DNA from: Alopecurus myosuroides
Taxonomy: Eukaryota; Streptophyta; Magnoliopsida; Poales; Poaceae
DNA: 64,000 bases
Direction: 5' to 3'
Assembly: GCA_028641055.1 (NCBI GenBank)
Contig: CM054058.1
Location: 236,633,551 to 236,697,550, forward strand
Positions 23,301 through 34,100 of the stretch are shown here, one piece after another. The first letter of the stretch is position 1. Each line of letters opens with the position of its first letter. The position numbers were made by a program, and so were the translations under genes. The notes beneath the pieces were generated by a model. It was not told the origin of the DNA and ran no database searches. It was given only the letters and a program-made list of their open reading frames with translations.

Positions 23301-24769
23301 AACAAGACGTGGGAGATGTGTGATCTTCCACCTGGACACCGCGCCATTGGCCTAAAATGGGTGTACAAGCTTAAGAAGGATGCACACGGAGCAGTGGTGA
23401 AGCACAAGGCGAGGTTAGTGGCAAAGGGCTACGTCCAGCGACAAGGAGTGGATTTCGAGGACGTCTTTGCTCCAGTGGCACGGATGGACTCCGTGCGCGT
23501 CCTCATCGCTCTTGCAGCCCACCACGCCTGGGAGGTGCACCACATGGACGTCAAGTCCGCGTTTCTGAACGGAGAGCTCAAACGAGGAGGTGTACGTGCA
23601 GCAGCCCGCCGGGGTACGTCAAGGCCGGCGAGGAAGGGAAGGTGCTGCGCCTCCACAAGGCACACTATGGACTTGCGTCAGGCGCCAAGAGCTTGGAACG
23701 CGAAGCTAGACTCGAGCCTGAGCTCATTAGGCTTCGAGCGATGCCCCTCCGAGCACGACCGTGTATCGCCGGGGCACGGGTGGCTCACTGCTGGTGGTGG
23801 GGGTCCTACGTCGACGACCTGGTCATCACAGGAGTGGACACAAGGAGATCGTCCATTTCAAGAAGCAATGACGGAGCTGTTCAAGATGATTGATCTAGTG
23901 AAGCTCACGTTTATAACCTCGGCATCGAGGTACGACAGGAGCGCGACGGCACGACGCTGTGTCAGGCATCATACGCCAGGAGACTGCAGGAGCGCGCGGG
24001 TCTGGCTGACTGCAAACTCCGTGCAGCACTCCTATGGAGCCAAGATTGAAGCTGAGCAAAGAAAGCACCGGGGAGCCAGTGGATGTGACCCTTTATTCGG
24101 AGCATCATTTGAGGACTAACGCTATCTTTCGCACACAAGGCCTGACATCACATTCGCTGTCGGCTACCTGAGCAGATTCATGGAGAAGCCCACTGCAGAG
24201 CACTATGCAGCAACGAAGCATCTTATGAGGTATATAGCAGGCACTTTTGGAGCATGGCTGCAGGTATACTCGTGGAAAAGGAACGCCCAAGATCACTGGA
24301 TACAGCGATTCTGATCACGCCGGGGACACGGATGATAGAAGAAGCACTACGGGAGTAACTTTTCTTCCTCGGAGAGAACTTGTGAGCTGGCAATCACAGA
24401 AGCAGCGAGTGGTGGGCTATTTCCTCTTGTGAAGCTGAATACATCGCGGCCACAACTGCTGCCTGCCAGGGAGTTTGGCTGGCGCGCTTGTTCGGTGAGA
24501 TGGTGAACGAAGAACCGATGCAGCCGAAGTTGTTTGTTGATAACAAGTCGGCGATATCACTGTCAAAGAACCCCGTCTTCCACGACAGAAGTAAACACAT
24601 TGAGATCAGGTTTCACTTCATCAGGGAATGCGTGGAAGAAGGGAAAATTGATATTGAGTACATCCGTACCAATGATCAGTTAGCTGATGTTCTGACGAAA
24701 GCACTTGGGAGGTTGATGTTCCAGGAGCTGAGGAGGAGGATCGGGATGACTGAAGTTCACAGAGAATAA
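20355..24769 (+). pseudogene. Copia gag-pol polyprotein, frame broken in RT
   Basis: From the ATG at 20355 one frame stays open to about 23580. It holds gag of the UBN2 type, a zinc knuckle at about 21321-21365, a protease with DTG at 21567-21575, a GAG-pre-integrase zinc region (H/H/C/C, about 21950-22100), an integrase core from about 22140 (HADLCGP, later TDRGGEF and the catalytic Glu in GVVERR), and the start of the RT. Near 23580-23590, just after FLNGEL, the frame shifts, and several more shifts follow. The YVDD box of RT lies in another frame near 23810. RNase H pieces lie at 24247-24432 and 24488-24769 (DNKSAI, ADVLTKAL), again in different frames. The knuckle has five residues rather than four between its second Cys and the His. 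The protein as read could not yield an active RT. Confidence 0.88.
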
Positions 24770-24800
24770 ATCAAGCTGTGACAAGATTAGGAGGGTGAAT

Positions 24801-25098
24801 TGTTAGCTGAATAATCTTGTCAGTAGCCGTTAGTAGCCTAGGATTCTTTCAGTTAGTCTGTTAGGTGTGCATTCGCGAGCTGAGCGCATGCATGCGAGTT
24901 AGTAGGGCTTAGACGCGGTCTTAGCGTTCGTGGGATGGCACGAACCTGTAAGCTAGATTCAGCGCTAAGATAGGATCATCATCCAGTATAAATAAACGCA
25001 GTGAAAAACCCCGAAAAGTTGCAGGTTTTACGCAACGCAAACAAAGTATCTCGTTCTCTGTCAGTTCACGTTCGAGTTTCAGAGAGCAGATTCTAACA
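24801..25098 (+). repeat. 3' LTR of copia element
   Basis: 298 bp, matching 20023-20320 with a constant offset of 4778 and no indel. Confidence 0.93.
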
Positions 25099-25367
25099 AA
25101 AATATGGATGTATCTAGACGTATTTTAGCGTATTGATACATCTATATTTTGACAAATCCGCGTGGATTAATTTGAGGAGGGAGTTGCTCTACCGTCTACC
25201 GTCTAGCTCAGTGTCGAATCATTCACAATTGCGATGCTCCAGGCGCCAGCTAACTTGCCTTGCAATTGCAGGCATTGATGTCGCCATGTCAAAGCTGGGT
25301 GTCCCTCCCGACCTCAATGATTCCCTTGCCGCAAATTTTCCAATCCAGTACATACTGTGCTATTTTG

Positions 25368-25569
25368 GGAAAATAATTCTATGAGACCTGGTCTACAAAA
25401 TCACCCTCGTGGATTAACTCCAGCAATTGACACGTAGGCATGCATGCAGTTTAGATCTAAAAATAGACATTCGAATTTCGTTTTTTTTCTCTGTCCTGTC
25501 TACGTGTCAATTGCTGGAGTTGGTCCACGGGGATGATTTTGTAGACCAGGTCTCATAGAATTATTTTCC
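25368..25569. mobile_element. Mutator-type MITE with 9-bp target duplication
   Basis: Long inverted arms (about 25368-25436 and 25500-25569) begin GGAAAATAATTCTATGAGACC and end with its complement. The flanks GCTATTTTG at 25359-25367 and 25570-25578 are a perfect 9-bp duplication, the length made by Mutator-like transposases. 202 bp, non-coding. It would fold into a long hairpin if transcribed. Confidence 0.85.
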
Positions 25570-25578
25570 GCTATTTTG

Positions 25579-26288
25579 CAGGTACATACATACTGCATCT
25601 TAATACGAACCACATGTCTCCTCATGTGGACTTTGTCTGTCTTTTCTGAAGCTGGTAAATAGGCGAAGAAATATAGGAAGGCTATTTTTTTTTGCGAAGG
25701 CGTCATCGAGCAACTGCTGCATGTTTGGATATTTGGATGGAGAGACATGAGGAATCGTTCGAGGATTTTGGACGGATCTCGTGGCGATCGATTCTTGAGA
25801 TCTGGCTTGATGGAATGTTTTAGCCAGCCAGATCATGTCCCTCGTGTTCATCAAGGCCTCTTGTCCCCATTCTAGCTTGCTACAGTGAGAACAAGGTACG
25901 CTCGGTTACAATGGGTGTAAGAAAGTTGAGGACCACTGAGCTAGCTCGGATGATACTTCGATACTGTACCTGTATAATTCGCCACGGACAAGCCATGTTC
26001 CCGAAGCATTTCAGAGCTACGATTGCTTGCCGCAAATTACATGCGCTTGGGGGTTATAAGTACACTGTTGTAGTACTGCAACACATTTTTCTCTCGTTCA
26101 TTTCGCCGTTCTTTCCCCTTTTCTCCTTCACGGAAACCGTGCAATCATTCCGTAGTAAGTGTTTTCCTTGCCTGCTTGGCATGCTTCAGTTACATTTCTT
26201 AGGCCATCGCAATTGTGAATGATTCATGGGACGAGGAAATCCTGAAGCATGGTGTTCCTCATCCCATGAGGCATTTCTTAAAGCCTCA
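25579..26288. other. Intergenic, no gene seen
   Basis: Mixed-composition sequence without recognisable coding content. A short imperfect inverted repeat (TCATGGGACGAGGAA and TTCCTCATCCCATGA) lies at about 26223-26271. Its right arm continues into a 22-base sequence that also occurs at about 37853. Confidence 0.4.
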
Positions 26289-27217
26289 GGGCATCTCCAG
26301 CCGTTGCGCCCCCCAGGGCCCAAAACGCCGCCGTTTTGGTGCCGCCGCGGCGCTAAACGGCGCTATTCTGGAACCTGGGGGGGCTCGTTTCCCAGTCGCG
26401 TCCCGAGCCCAACAAATCGGCCCAAACAAACGAAGTGAAAAACTAGTCGAAATTTTATTGAAATTTGAAACTGCGTACATATTCGGCGCGAATTTAAAGC
26501 TAAAACGATAAATTTAAACTAAAAACAGCGGATACTACGCGATGACTACGCCTACGTCTACGCTTCGTCGTCTTCGTCGTGGCGGTGCTGGTTGGAGGGT
26601 CCAGCTCCGTCCTGGCTCGCCGCGGCGAGACGGCGCTGCTCCGCCCGCTCCGCTCGGGCCTGCAGGCGCAGCCGATGCAGCTGCGCCTGCTCAGAGGGCG
26701 GGCGGTTGCGCCGCCGCTCACCCTGCAGCGCCAACTCACGCTGCGCCTCGTAGAGGGCGATGACGCCCTCCTGCTCGACGGAGGAGGGCGCGGCCACCGT
26801 TTTTATAGCCTGGCTGGGCCAGTCGCCGCGCCGCGCGTGTCGCCGCTGCCGCACCGCCATTAATCCGGTGGACTTTGACTGGCCACGCGTGTCGCCGCTG
26901 CATGCACTGGCCGCCGCCTCCGGCAGCCTTTGACGGCACGGGCGCCGAGAAGGAAGTCACGGGCGGGGGTTTCCGTTCCCGCGCTTTCCCGGCGCGTCAC
27001 TGACAGCGTTGGCCCGCCCGCGCGGCCTCGCAGTTTCGCCCCCCCAGGCCGAACCCAGCGGGCTGGGTTCGGCCTGGGTGCCGCGGCGCCAAATAGCGCC
27101 GAAACGGCGCTATTTGGGCCTCTGGGGGGGCGAGTGGTGAAGAAGCGGCGCTATTCGCCGCTTCCGCCGCGAAAAAAGCCCCTTGGGGGGCTCTGGGGGG
27201 GACGGCTGGAGATGCCC
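26289..27217. mobile_element. GC-rich TIR element, Harbinger-like, non-autonomous
   Basis: The ends GGGCATCTCCAGCCGT and ACGGCTGGAGATGCCC are perfect inverted repeats. Subterminal arms rich in CCCCCCAGG/CCTGGGGGG and in GGCGCTATT extend the symmetry. The flanks are TCA and TTA, close to the 3-bp duplication of PIF/Harbinger elements. The 929-bp body is open on the minus strand at 26558-26860 (100 codons, rich in Arg, Ala and Glu). It has no transposase catalytic motif, so it is non-autonomous or a gene-fragment carrier. Confidence 0.7.
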
Positions 27218-27574
27218 TTAAAGGAAGAGGAAATGTAGGCTAGTTACCACTATATATGCTTCAGTTATGGTGTTTTCAGGGCTGGTCCACACATTTTCAA
27301 GGCCTAGGGCGAGGCAACAAAATAGGGCCCCTGTAGACAAATAAAATTTTGGATGCATTTTATTTCAAAAACAACTTGGTACATAACATAGACCGATAGT
27401 CTCCGAAGTATAAAACACACACCACAAAATATTTATTTGTAATGGTCTAGATAGCTACATCATAATACTCGTTTTTTTTTCCTGCACTTTCTTCTTAATA
27501 TAATTCCGCAGTGGTTCCTCCCTCTGCTGGACTCTTTTGTTTACATCATAATACTCCAATATAGTTCTTTTGAA
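27218..27574. other. AT-rich intergenic tract
   Basis: No gene seen. A fragment around 27280-27340 (GGCCTAGGGCGAGGCAACAA) looks like decayed repeat sequence, but I cannot name the family. Confidence 0.35.
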
Positions 27575-28197
27575 TGTCGAAACACGGACACCGGGAGACG
27601 TCCAACTCCCCGATTTGTTCGGCAGTGGGGTGCGGGAAGGTTCTGCCTCCCTCCCTCCTCGATGGTGTATAACAACGATGAAACACGCAGACACAAGCTT
27701 TTTACCCAGGTTCAGGCCATCGTGAGATGGATCCATACATCTTGCATGTCTGATCTGAAATTATATGTCGGGTGTGAGTGTTTACATAGCGGGAGAAGTT
27801 TTTGCCCTCCCCCCCCCTCCCCCGGGCCAGAGTGGTCTCTCGGGGCAGCCCTCTAGTCTAGACGTGTCTCTTTTGCTGGCTCTCCTCTTCTCTACCTATT
27901 CGTGCCTCAGACGGGATGTCCTTTTTTTTTCCTCCTCCTTCTCCCTACTGCGGTGCCCCCCTTTTATACTCAGGGGAAGACCACACGTGTCTGATTGCAT
28001 GCGCTCTGGGTGTATGGACACTCGCCAACCGTAGGAGATAGGTGGCGTTATCGATCTGTCACAGGGCGACAGCGTCCGCGGGCTCTCCTGCCCGCTTGCC
28101 ACGTTGCCGCGTCACTCTGGTGTCAGTCCCCCAGGCCCCACATGGGGATCTATGGGCCTCGATGGCAACATCCCGAGTGGGTTCCTAGTGAACGCAC
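27575..28197 (+). repeat. LTR-like fragment, related to 36001-36950
   Basis: It starts TGTCGAAACACGGACACCGGGAG. It shares with 36001-36950 the blocks CGTCCAACTCCC, TTTTACCCAGGTTCAGGCCATCG and CATGTCTGATCTGAAATTATAT in the same order and orientation. The two are diverged copies of one LTR. The sequence is interrupted on the right by the solo LTR at 28198. Confidence 0.6.
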
Positions 28198-31100
28198 TGA
28201 TGCACGTGTAACACACGTTCGTTGGGAGACCCCAAGAGGAAGGTATGAAGAGCACAGTAGCAAGTTTCCCTCAGTAAGAAACCAAGGTTGAATCGACCAG
28301 TAGGAGGAAGGAGTAACTTCAGAAGGTTGATGCAGCTGAGATGGCAGGACGCACTACCGGTTCAGCAGCAACATGGAACCTACACAACACAAACAATTCA
28401 CTTTGCCCCCAACGAAGCAGTGAGGTTGTCAATCTCACCGGTTTTGCTGATAACAAAGAGGTTAAATGTATGGTGTGGAAAACAGTATGAAAACAATATG
28501 AAAGCAGTAGCAGCAGTGTGAAAACAGTGGAAGAAGTTTGAAAACAATGGAAGCAGTGTGTGTATTATCAGAATGAGAAAATGGATCGGGGTCCACATTT
28601 CACTAGAGGTGTCTCTCCATTAAAGATAGCTAACATGCGTGGTGAACAAATTACAGCTAGGCAATTGACAGATAAAGAACATGCATGACATAAAGATTAC
28701 TATGAGATTCATGCGGGCATTACAACAAAATACATATATCTTCGTCCAACTGCATCTATGACTAATAATCCATCCTCCGAATATCATCCGAACGAACGTT
28801 GGGTATTAAGTTGCAAGCAACAGATTATCGCAGTAAGCAAAGTGTGTAATGTAAACAATGTAAACGAAGTAAACATCGTTGTTTTCTCCCTAATGGCAAC
28901 AGCACATCTTCCATCCGTCACGTTTCTGTCACTCGAGCACAGATGCAAAGGAGGCATGAACCCACTATCGAGCATAAATACTTTCTCTTGGAGTCACTAG
29001 CATCTACTTGGCCAGAGCATCTACTAACAACGGAGAGCATGCAAGATCATAAATAACATACACATGAAGATAACTGTAACATCCCAGTGTTTGGGAGGTT
29101 ATAAGGATCTAAATATAATATGTGCATTTGCAAAGCATGCATCTAAAAATACGGTAAATTTTGGCGCGAAAGTTTAAACAAATCAAAGTGACCAATGTTT
29201 CACTTGACATGATGAAATAGGTCTAGTTCATCTAGTCAAGAGTACATTTGGAGTGATCTTTATAACAAGTGTCTTAAGGAACCAAATCACCTGATAAGAT
29301 AAACTATAGTTGGTTATGACCAACACAAACTCTCAACAACCTTAACCACAAGTCTATAAGTGACTTGGGATAATTCACTAGGTATCTAGAACTCAAAGAG
29401 GGGTGAGTATCCAAATCACATAGCTGATGATCACACTTACACGAGATAGTAAAGCATAATTGAACCATCACATCAGTAGAGATATTATATTCCCTAATCA
29501 GGAACTCTCTAAGTTATCAACCATTCACACAATACCTTTATAAATTATCTCATAAATGTTAAGTGTACCTTCATAAGTAAATGACAAAGTTTCATTAGAA
29601 CACAAATGATACAAACAAGTGCTAACCCAAAACCCATAAGTGAGAAATGACTTAATAATTGTATTAACATATTTATTGAATATGTACATATCTCCTCAAC
29701 CATAAAAGAAGTACCTAAAAGAAGAAATAAATCTTATTAAACTACTGTTAAACCTTGATCATTACATAGGATATTCCCAAACCTCTATCTCTGCATTATG
29801 AATGCCAAAGTTAGTAAAGAGAAGGATATAAAGTAACAACATGATGCCTAAGAAAAACAACTAACAACTTTGACATAAGTCATTAAACCCAATAACTTTC
29901 ACATGCTCGTTGTTTCAATCATCTCATACAAGTGAGCATATGAAATCTTAACACATCAATGAACCATTTGATCAATTTACTATCTAAAGACATCATTCCA
30001 CAAACACTCCACATTTCTATTCAACTCGTCATTCAACAACTAAAGTATCTCTGATACAACTAATGAATAACAACAAGTTATAACCTCTCCTAGAAGAATT
30101 GAATGGATAGCTAAGTAACACCAAACATATATGAACAAGAACATATCATATGGGAGATAAAATAAGAAGTATATGAAGGATAATAAAAGCATGAACTAAC
30201 TCTTAATCTAGATCTTGTATTCTGGCTAGACCATTATGTCTTGTTTTCCAATCTTCTCTAAGTCATTCTGCAAGAGAAGCAACCCACAATAAAGGAGGAA
30301 CTACCAAAGGAAGATATTCAAGAAGATTATTTACATAGTTCTATAAGTTTTGCTCTAATCTACTATAAGAGTATTTGGAAACTCTTATATATTGATATGA
30401 TCTTATTAACTCACCATGAAATAGTGTGGTACTCCATTGTTAGTGATATATAGAAGTAGTTTGGTAACAAGCTTTTACACCTTGTTAACAGATCACTTTG
30501 GTATACTCAAACAATTGAGTGTCATACACAAACAAACAGAAGATTGAATAACCTGGTACATCTCAACCTATTGTATATGAGTAGTAATTTGGAGGCAAGA
30601 CTAGCTACCTTGTTAACAAATTATTCTTATATGCATAGGGCAACATGATGTCATAAAATAAACCTACATTCTTTTATAATCATCTAAGTAAAATATTTTC
30701 TTGGAGTAATTTGTTGCTTTCACCTCAAAGGGTGAGAGAGTTGAAGATGGAATCCTAGAGCTTATATTACTTGCAAAGTGATAAAAGGAGCATCTGAAGA
30801 CAAGTGGCAACTAGAGAGAAGAATATCAAGCAACAGAAGTCAACAAGGAGCAACACTGTCTCAGTAAGAAATTATTCAGTGAAGCATTAGTTAATGTTAG
30901 AGAATCTATAACCTCTATGCCTTGTCAAGCTCATCAGAGATGAGGAACACACAATAATCTCTTAAATAAAACAATTATCTAATATGGAATAATAACAAAC
31001 CATTGCATCTAATGACTTGGGTTATGTGAGGTAAAAGGAAACAAACAAACTACCTTGTTTTCCAGATCCTTTTCATACACAAGACTAACAGATAACAACA

Positions 31101-34100
31101 AAGATTCATCTACACATAACCATGTAAATGATTACATCTTCTAAAACAAACATGGGATAACATCCATACATGAAACTTGTGTGGAAAACAAACCAACAAG
31201 ATTCCAAAGCCACACATGTTTACATTTAATCAAGTACTATGAAAAAAACAAAGCTACATAAATAAAAACAAGTCTATTCACACACTAAAATTATGTGGCA
31301 TGATCTAGAATAAAATTCCCTATATGGTGATTTTGTGAACAGTGCATAAAAGAAAAAAAAAACTACTAAGTAATTTACCAAACTCTTTCCTAAGTGAATG
31401 TCAATAAAAACTGTGAAGAGTTTCAAAAATGAAAATTTCAAAGTTTTACAAAATAAAACATGTACATTTACTAACCAAAGTATTTGGTAGGACTTGGAAG
31501 AATATTCCATATTTGGTGATTTTTCCATAACACATAAAACACTACTAAGTAGTGTTATCTAATTATTTTCTAAAAGGGATTGTATAGAAATTTGTCCAAT
31601 TATGATACACCACTTTGGTATTCACATGATTGTTGTGTGTACTCTTATTAATCATGCCTAAACATAGTTTTAAAGCCATTAAATAAATTAAATGGTGAGG
31701 AATAACAAAAACCACTTAATCTAGCACCCTAAGTATAAAATTTAAATCTTGATCAAAATTCAAAAAGAAAAACATGGTGAGCTTGTAAATTTGATAAGGA
31801 TTTCAAAAGTGATTTTTAATAATTTTTAGGTTTACAATTTGGCCCTGAAAACAAAGGTTTTCTCTCAGTTTTAGTAGAAGAAGGACTTAGTTGTAATTTA
31901 TAAAAACTTCCAGGGGGTTTTCTTGGAAATGTTTTATTTCATTCTTTCTTCAACCTCTGGCCAGAAGGCCAGAGGCGTGTCACCACCACCGTCGCCACAG
32001 TGCCACCTCCTGCTCGCCTCCTTGCTCGAGGATAAGAGCTGATGAACGTCGTGCCTCTCTTCACTTCTCCTCTCCCTCTCACAACTCCTCTCTCTGCTCT
32101 AAACCGAAGGACAAACCCTAACCCTAGCTATCAACCTTCGTTGCGCGCCGCCGTTCCTGTCGATTTCGAGCTACGGCTAGTATCCAGGGAGCATCGCCGT
32201 GTCCTTCTCCACCATCTCGAGCTCTCACGGAAGCCGGGACGCCCAGGAGGGGCGGAATCGGGCCGCTGCCAACCGCTCCGGCCACCGTCGAAACATGCAC
32301 GCCGACGCCAATTCTGGCCGCTACGTGCAACACCAACCACCCCATCGACTTAGTGGTAACCTCACGAGCACCACGGTGCTTTCCTCTTCCTCTCTCCTCC
32401 TCTGGAAATTCCTCCCGTCGTTACCGCCATCCGCCGCCGTGCTGTTGCTCGCCGCCGGCAACTCCGGCAACCTATTGGTCCAAAATCCACCACCACCGCA
32501 CTCGTCGTGCACTTCCCTGTCCAATGGTACCAACGAATTGCCTCAATTCGAGGTAAATCGATGGATTGGAAACCAACAGGAGACATCCTCTCCATTGCTG
32601 ACACGATCATGACGTCATCATGGCCTCATGAGTATTTTTCTTTTAATTTTGATTTATTTTTAACTAAAACAAAACTGACAGGTGGGTCCCACCTGTCAAT
32701 TTAAATATTGGCAGAAAATAAATAAAACTTATTAATTCAATAACTATAAAAATAATTATCAGAAAAATTTAAAAATATATGGAAATGTTTAGAAAAATAT
32801 AATATAAATGTTTATCAACTTTTAAAAAAATGTTTTATAAAGTTTAAAATTAAACATTTTCTTAAATTAAATTAAATCATTTAAAATTGAGAAAAATAAT
32901 AAATAATTCATTAAATCAGAAAAATACAAGTTATATACCAAATGACAAATGCAACTCATCTATGATGTTTTCATAGTCATTTAACCAAGTTTTCATGTGT
33001 GTAATATTTTGCCTAGTCATTTAATTCATTTAAAATCAATAAATTAATAACTTATTCAAATATTTTCAGAAAGCATCAAATGATATACTAAATTAAAGAG
33101 AAAAACATTTTAAACTCAAATATGTTAAACACAAAACATTTTGTTGAACTTATAAACTTGTTTCCAATGGTATAATGGAATTCTATCATGATCAAGTGTA
33201 ACGAGAAATAAGTGTCACAACATTATTTTCCTTATTAATAAAACCCTAGTGTTTCACCTACTAAACCTACCATCACCAGTCATTAGAAAGTTATGTGATG
33301 ATAGAGTTAGTTGTCTTAATTTCTCATTTTCAATTAAACTCTTTGTTATAAGCTCTACACTTTTTTAGTATAAAATAAAATGTGTGTTATCTTTTCAATA
33401 GTTGTTTTCCAGGTGTTATTGTCTTATTGTCTAACCATGTGATAACACTTCTACCTAAACATGATTACAATTGTTTGTTAAGTAAAAGTGAAACACATGT
33501 AAGTCTAAAAGAAGTAATAACCACATCACCACAAGTAATGAAACATTTCACCTAAAACCTGTGTCATTAAGTTATCGTATCAAACGTAGCTTACACTTGT
33601 AAGCTGGGGTATTTTCAGGGTATTTTGTGATGCATCTCATTACTATGCATGTATCATCCTTGCCAGTGTTTGTGTAGTCCTTACCGGGACTACGTTGATA
33701 TCTTTCAGATTTCGGGATTTCTCTATGCGACCGTCGAACCCCAAAGACCTAGATTATTATTGTTATTTCAACCCTATGCAAGTTCATCACTTGCTAATAT
33801 TCTTTGCAGTATTTCATAAAGAACTATTTGCAAAAAAAAACTATTGTATTACCACCTATGCTCAAAAGAATGCATGATCCTATTTTTATAATAATATGAC
33901 TAATTGAATGACTACCCGAGTGGTAGTGTTCTGTTTGGTGGGCGGATGAGACCATGGTAAGATGAATAGGTCAAAGGAAGATTACATATGCATGGGAAAG
34001 TATTACCTAGGAATTAACAACAACTGCCGTCAGGATTCTTGCGTCGTAAATACCGCGTTAACCATGAGTCTTCTATGGGGGGAGTAAGTCAACTATGATC

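Larger units (their letters stand above)
20023..25098 (+). mobile_element. Ty1-copia retrotransposon with identical LTRs
   Basis: 5' LTR 20023-20320 and 3' LTR 24801-25098, both 298 bp, TGTTAG to TAACA. The target duplicate AAAAT is perfect at 20018-20022 and 25099-25103. The primer-binding site TGGTATCAAGAGCC (initiator-Met tRNA type) is at 20323-20336, and a purine tract (AGGAGGG) lies just before the 3' LTR. Reading the two LTRs side by side I found no difference, so the insertion is very recent. The order gag, protease, integrase, RT, RNase H defines copia. The body is 5.1 kb, a normal length for the family, but the pol frame is broken from the RT onward. Confidence 0.95.
19982..25183. 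mobile_element. Stowaway-like MITE, split by a copia element
   Basis: The two outer parts (19982-20022 and 25104-25183) join into a single hairpin of about 121 bp. The left end CTCCCTCGGTCTCAAATTAATC pairs with GATTAATTTGAGGAGGGAG at the right. The left flank is TA; the right flank is TT, a probable mutation of the TA duplication. The hairpin also pairs internally through GTATCTAGACGTATTTT... and ...GATACATCTATATTTTG. Confidence 0.8.

Noticed and set aside
32042..32612. Open frames in the GC-rich island of the 6.1-kb insert
   Set aside because: They overlap on both strands, are low in complexity and lack domains. They probably represent the leader region of the LTR-like unit.
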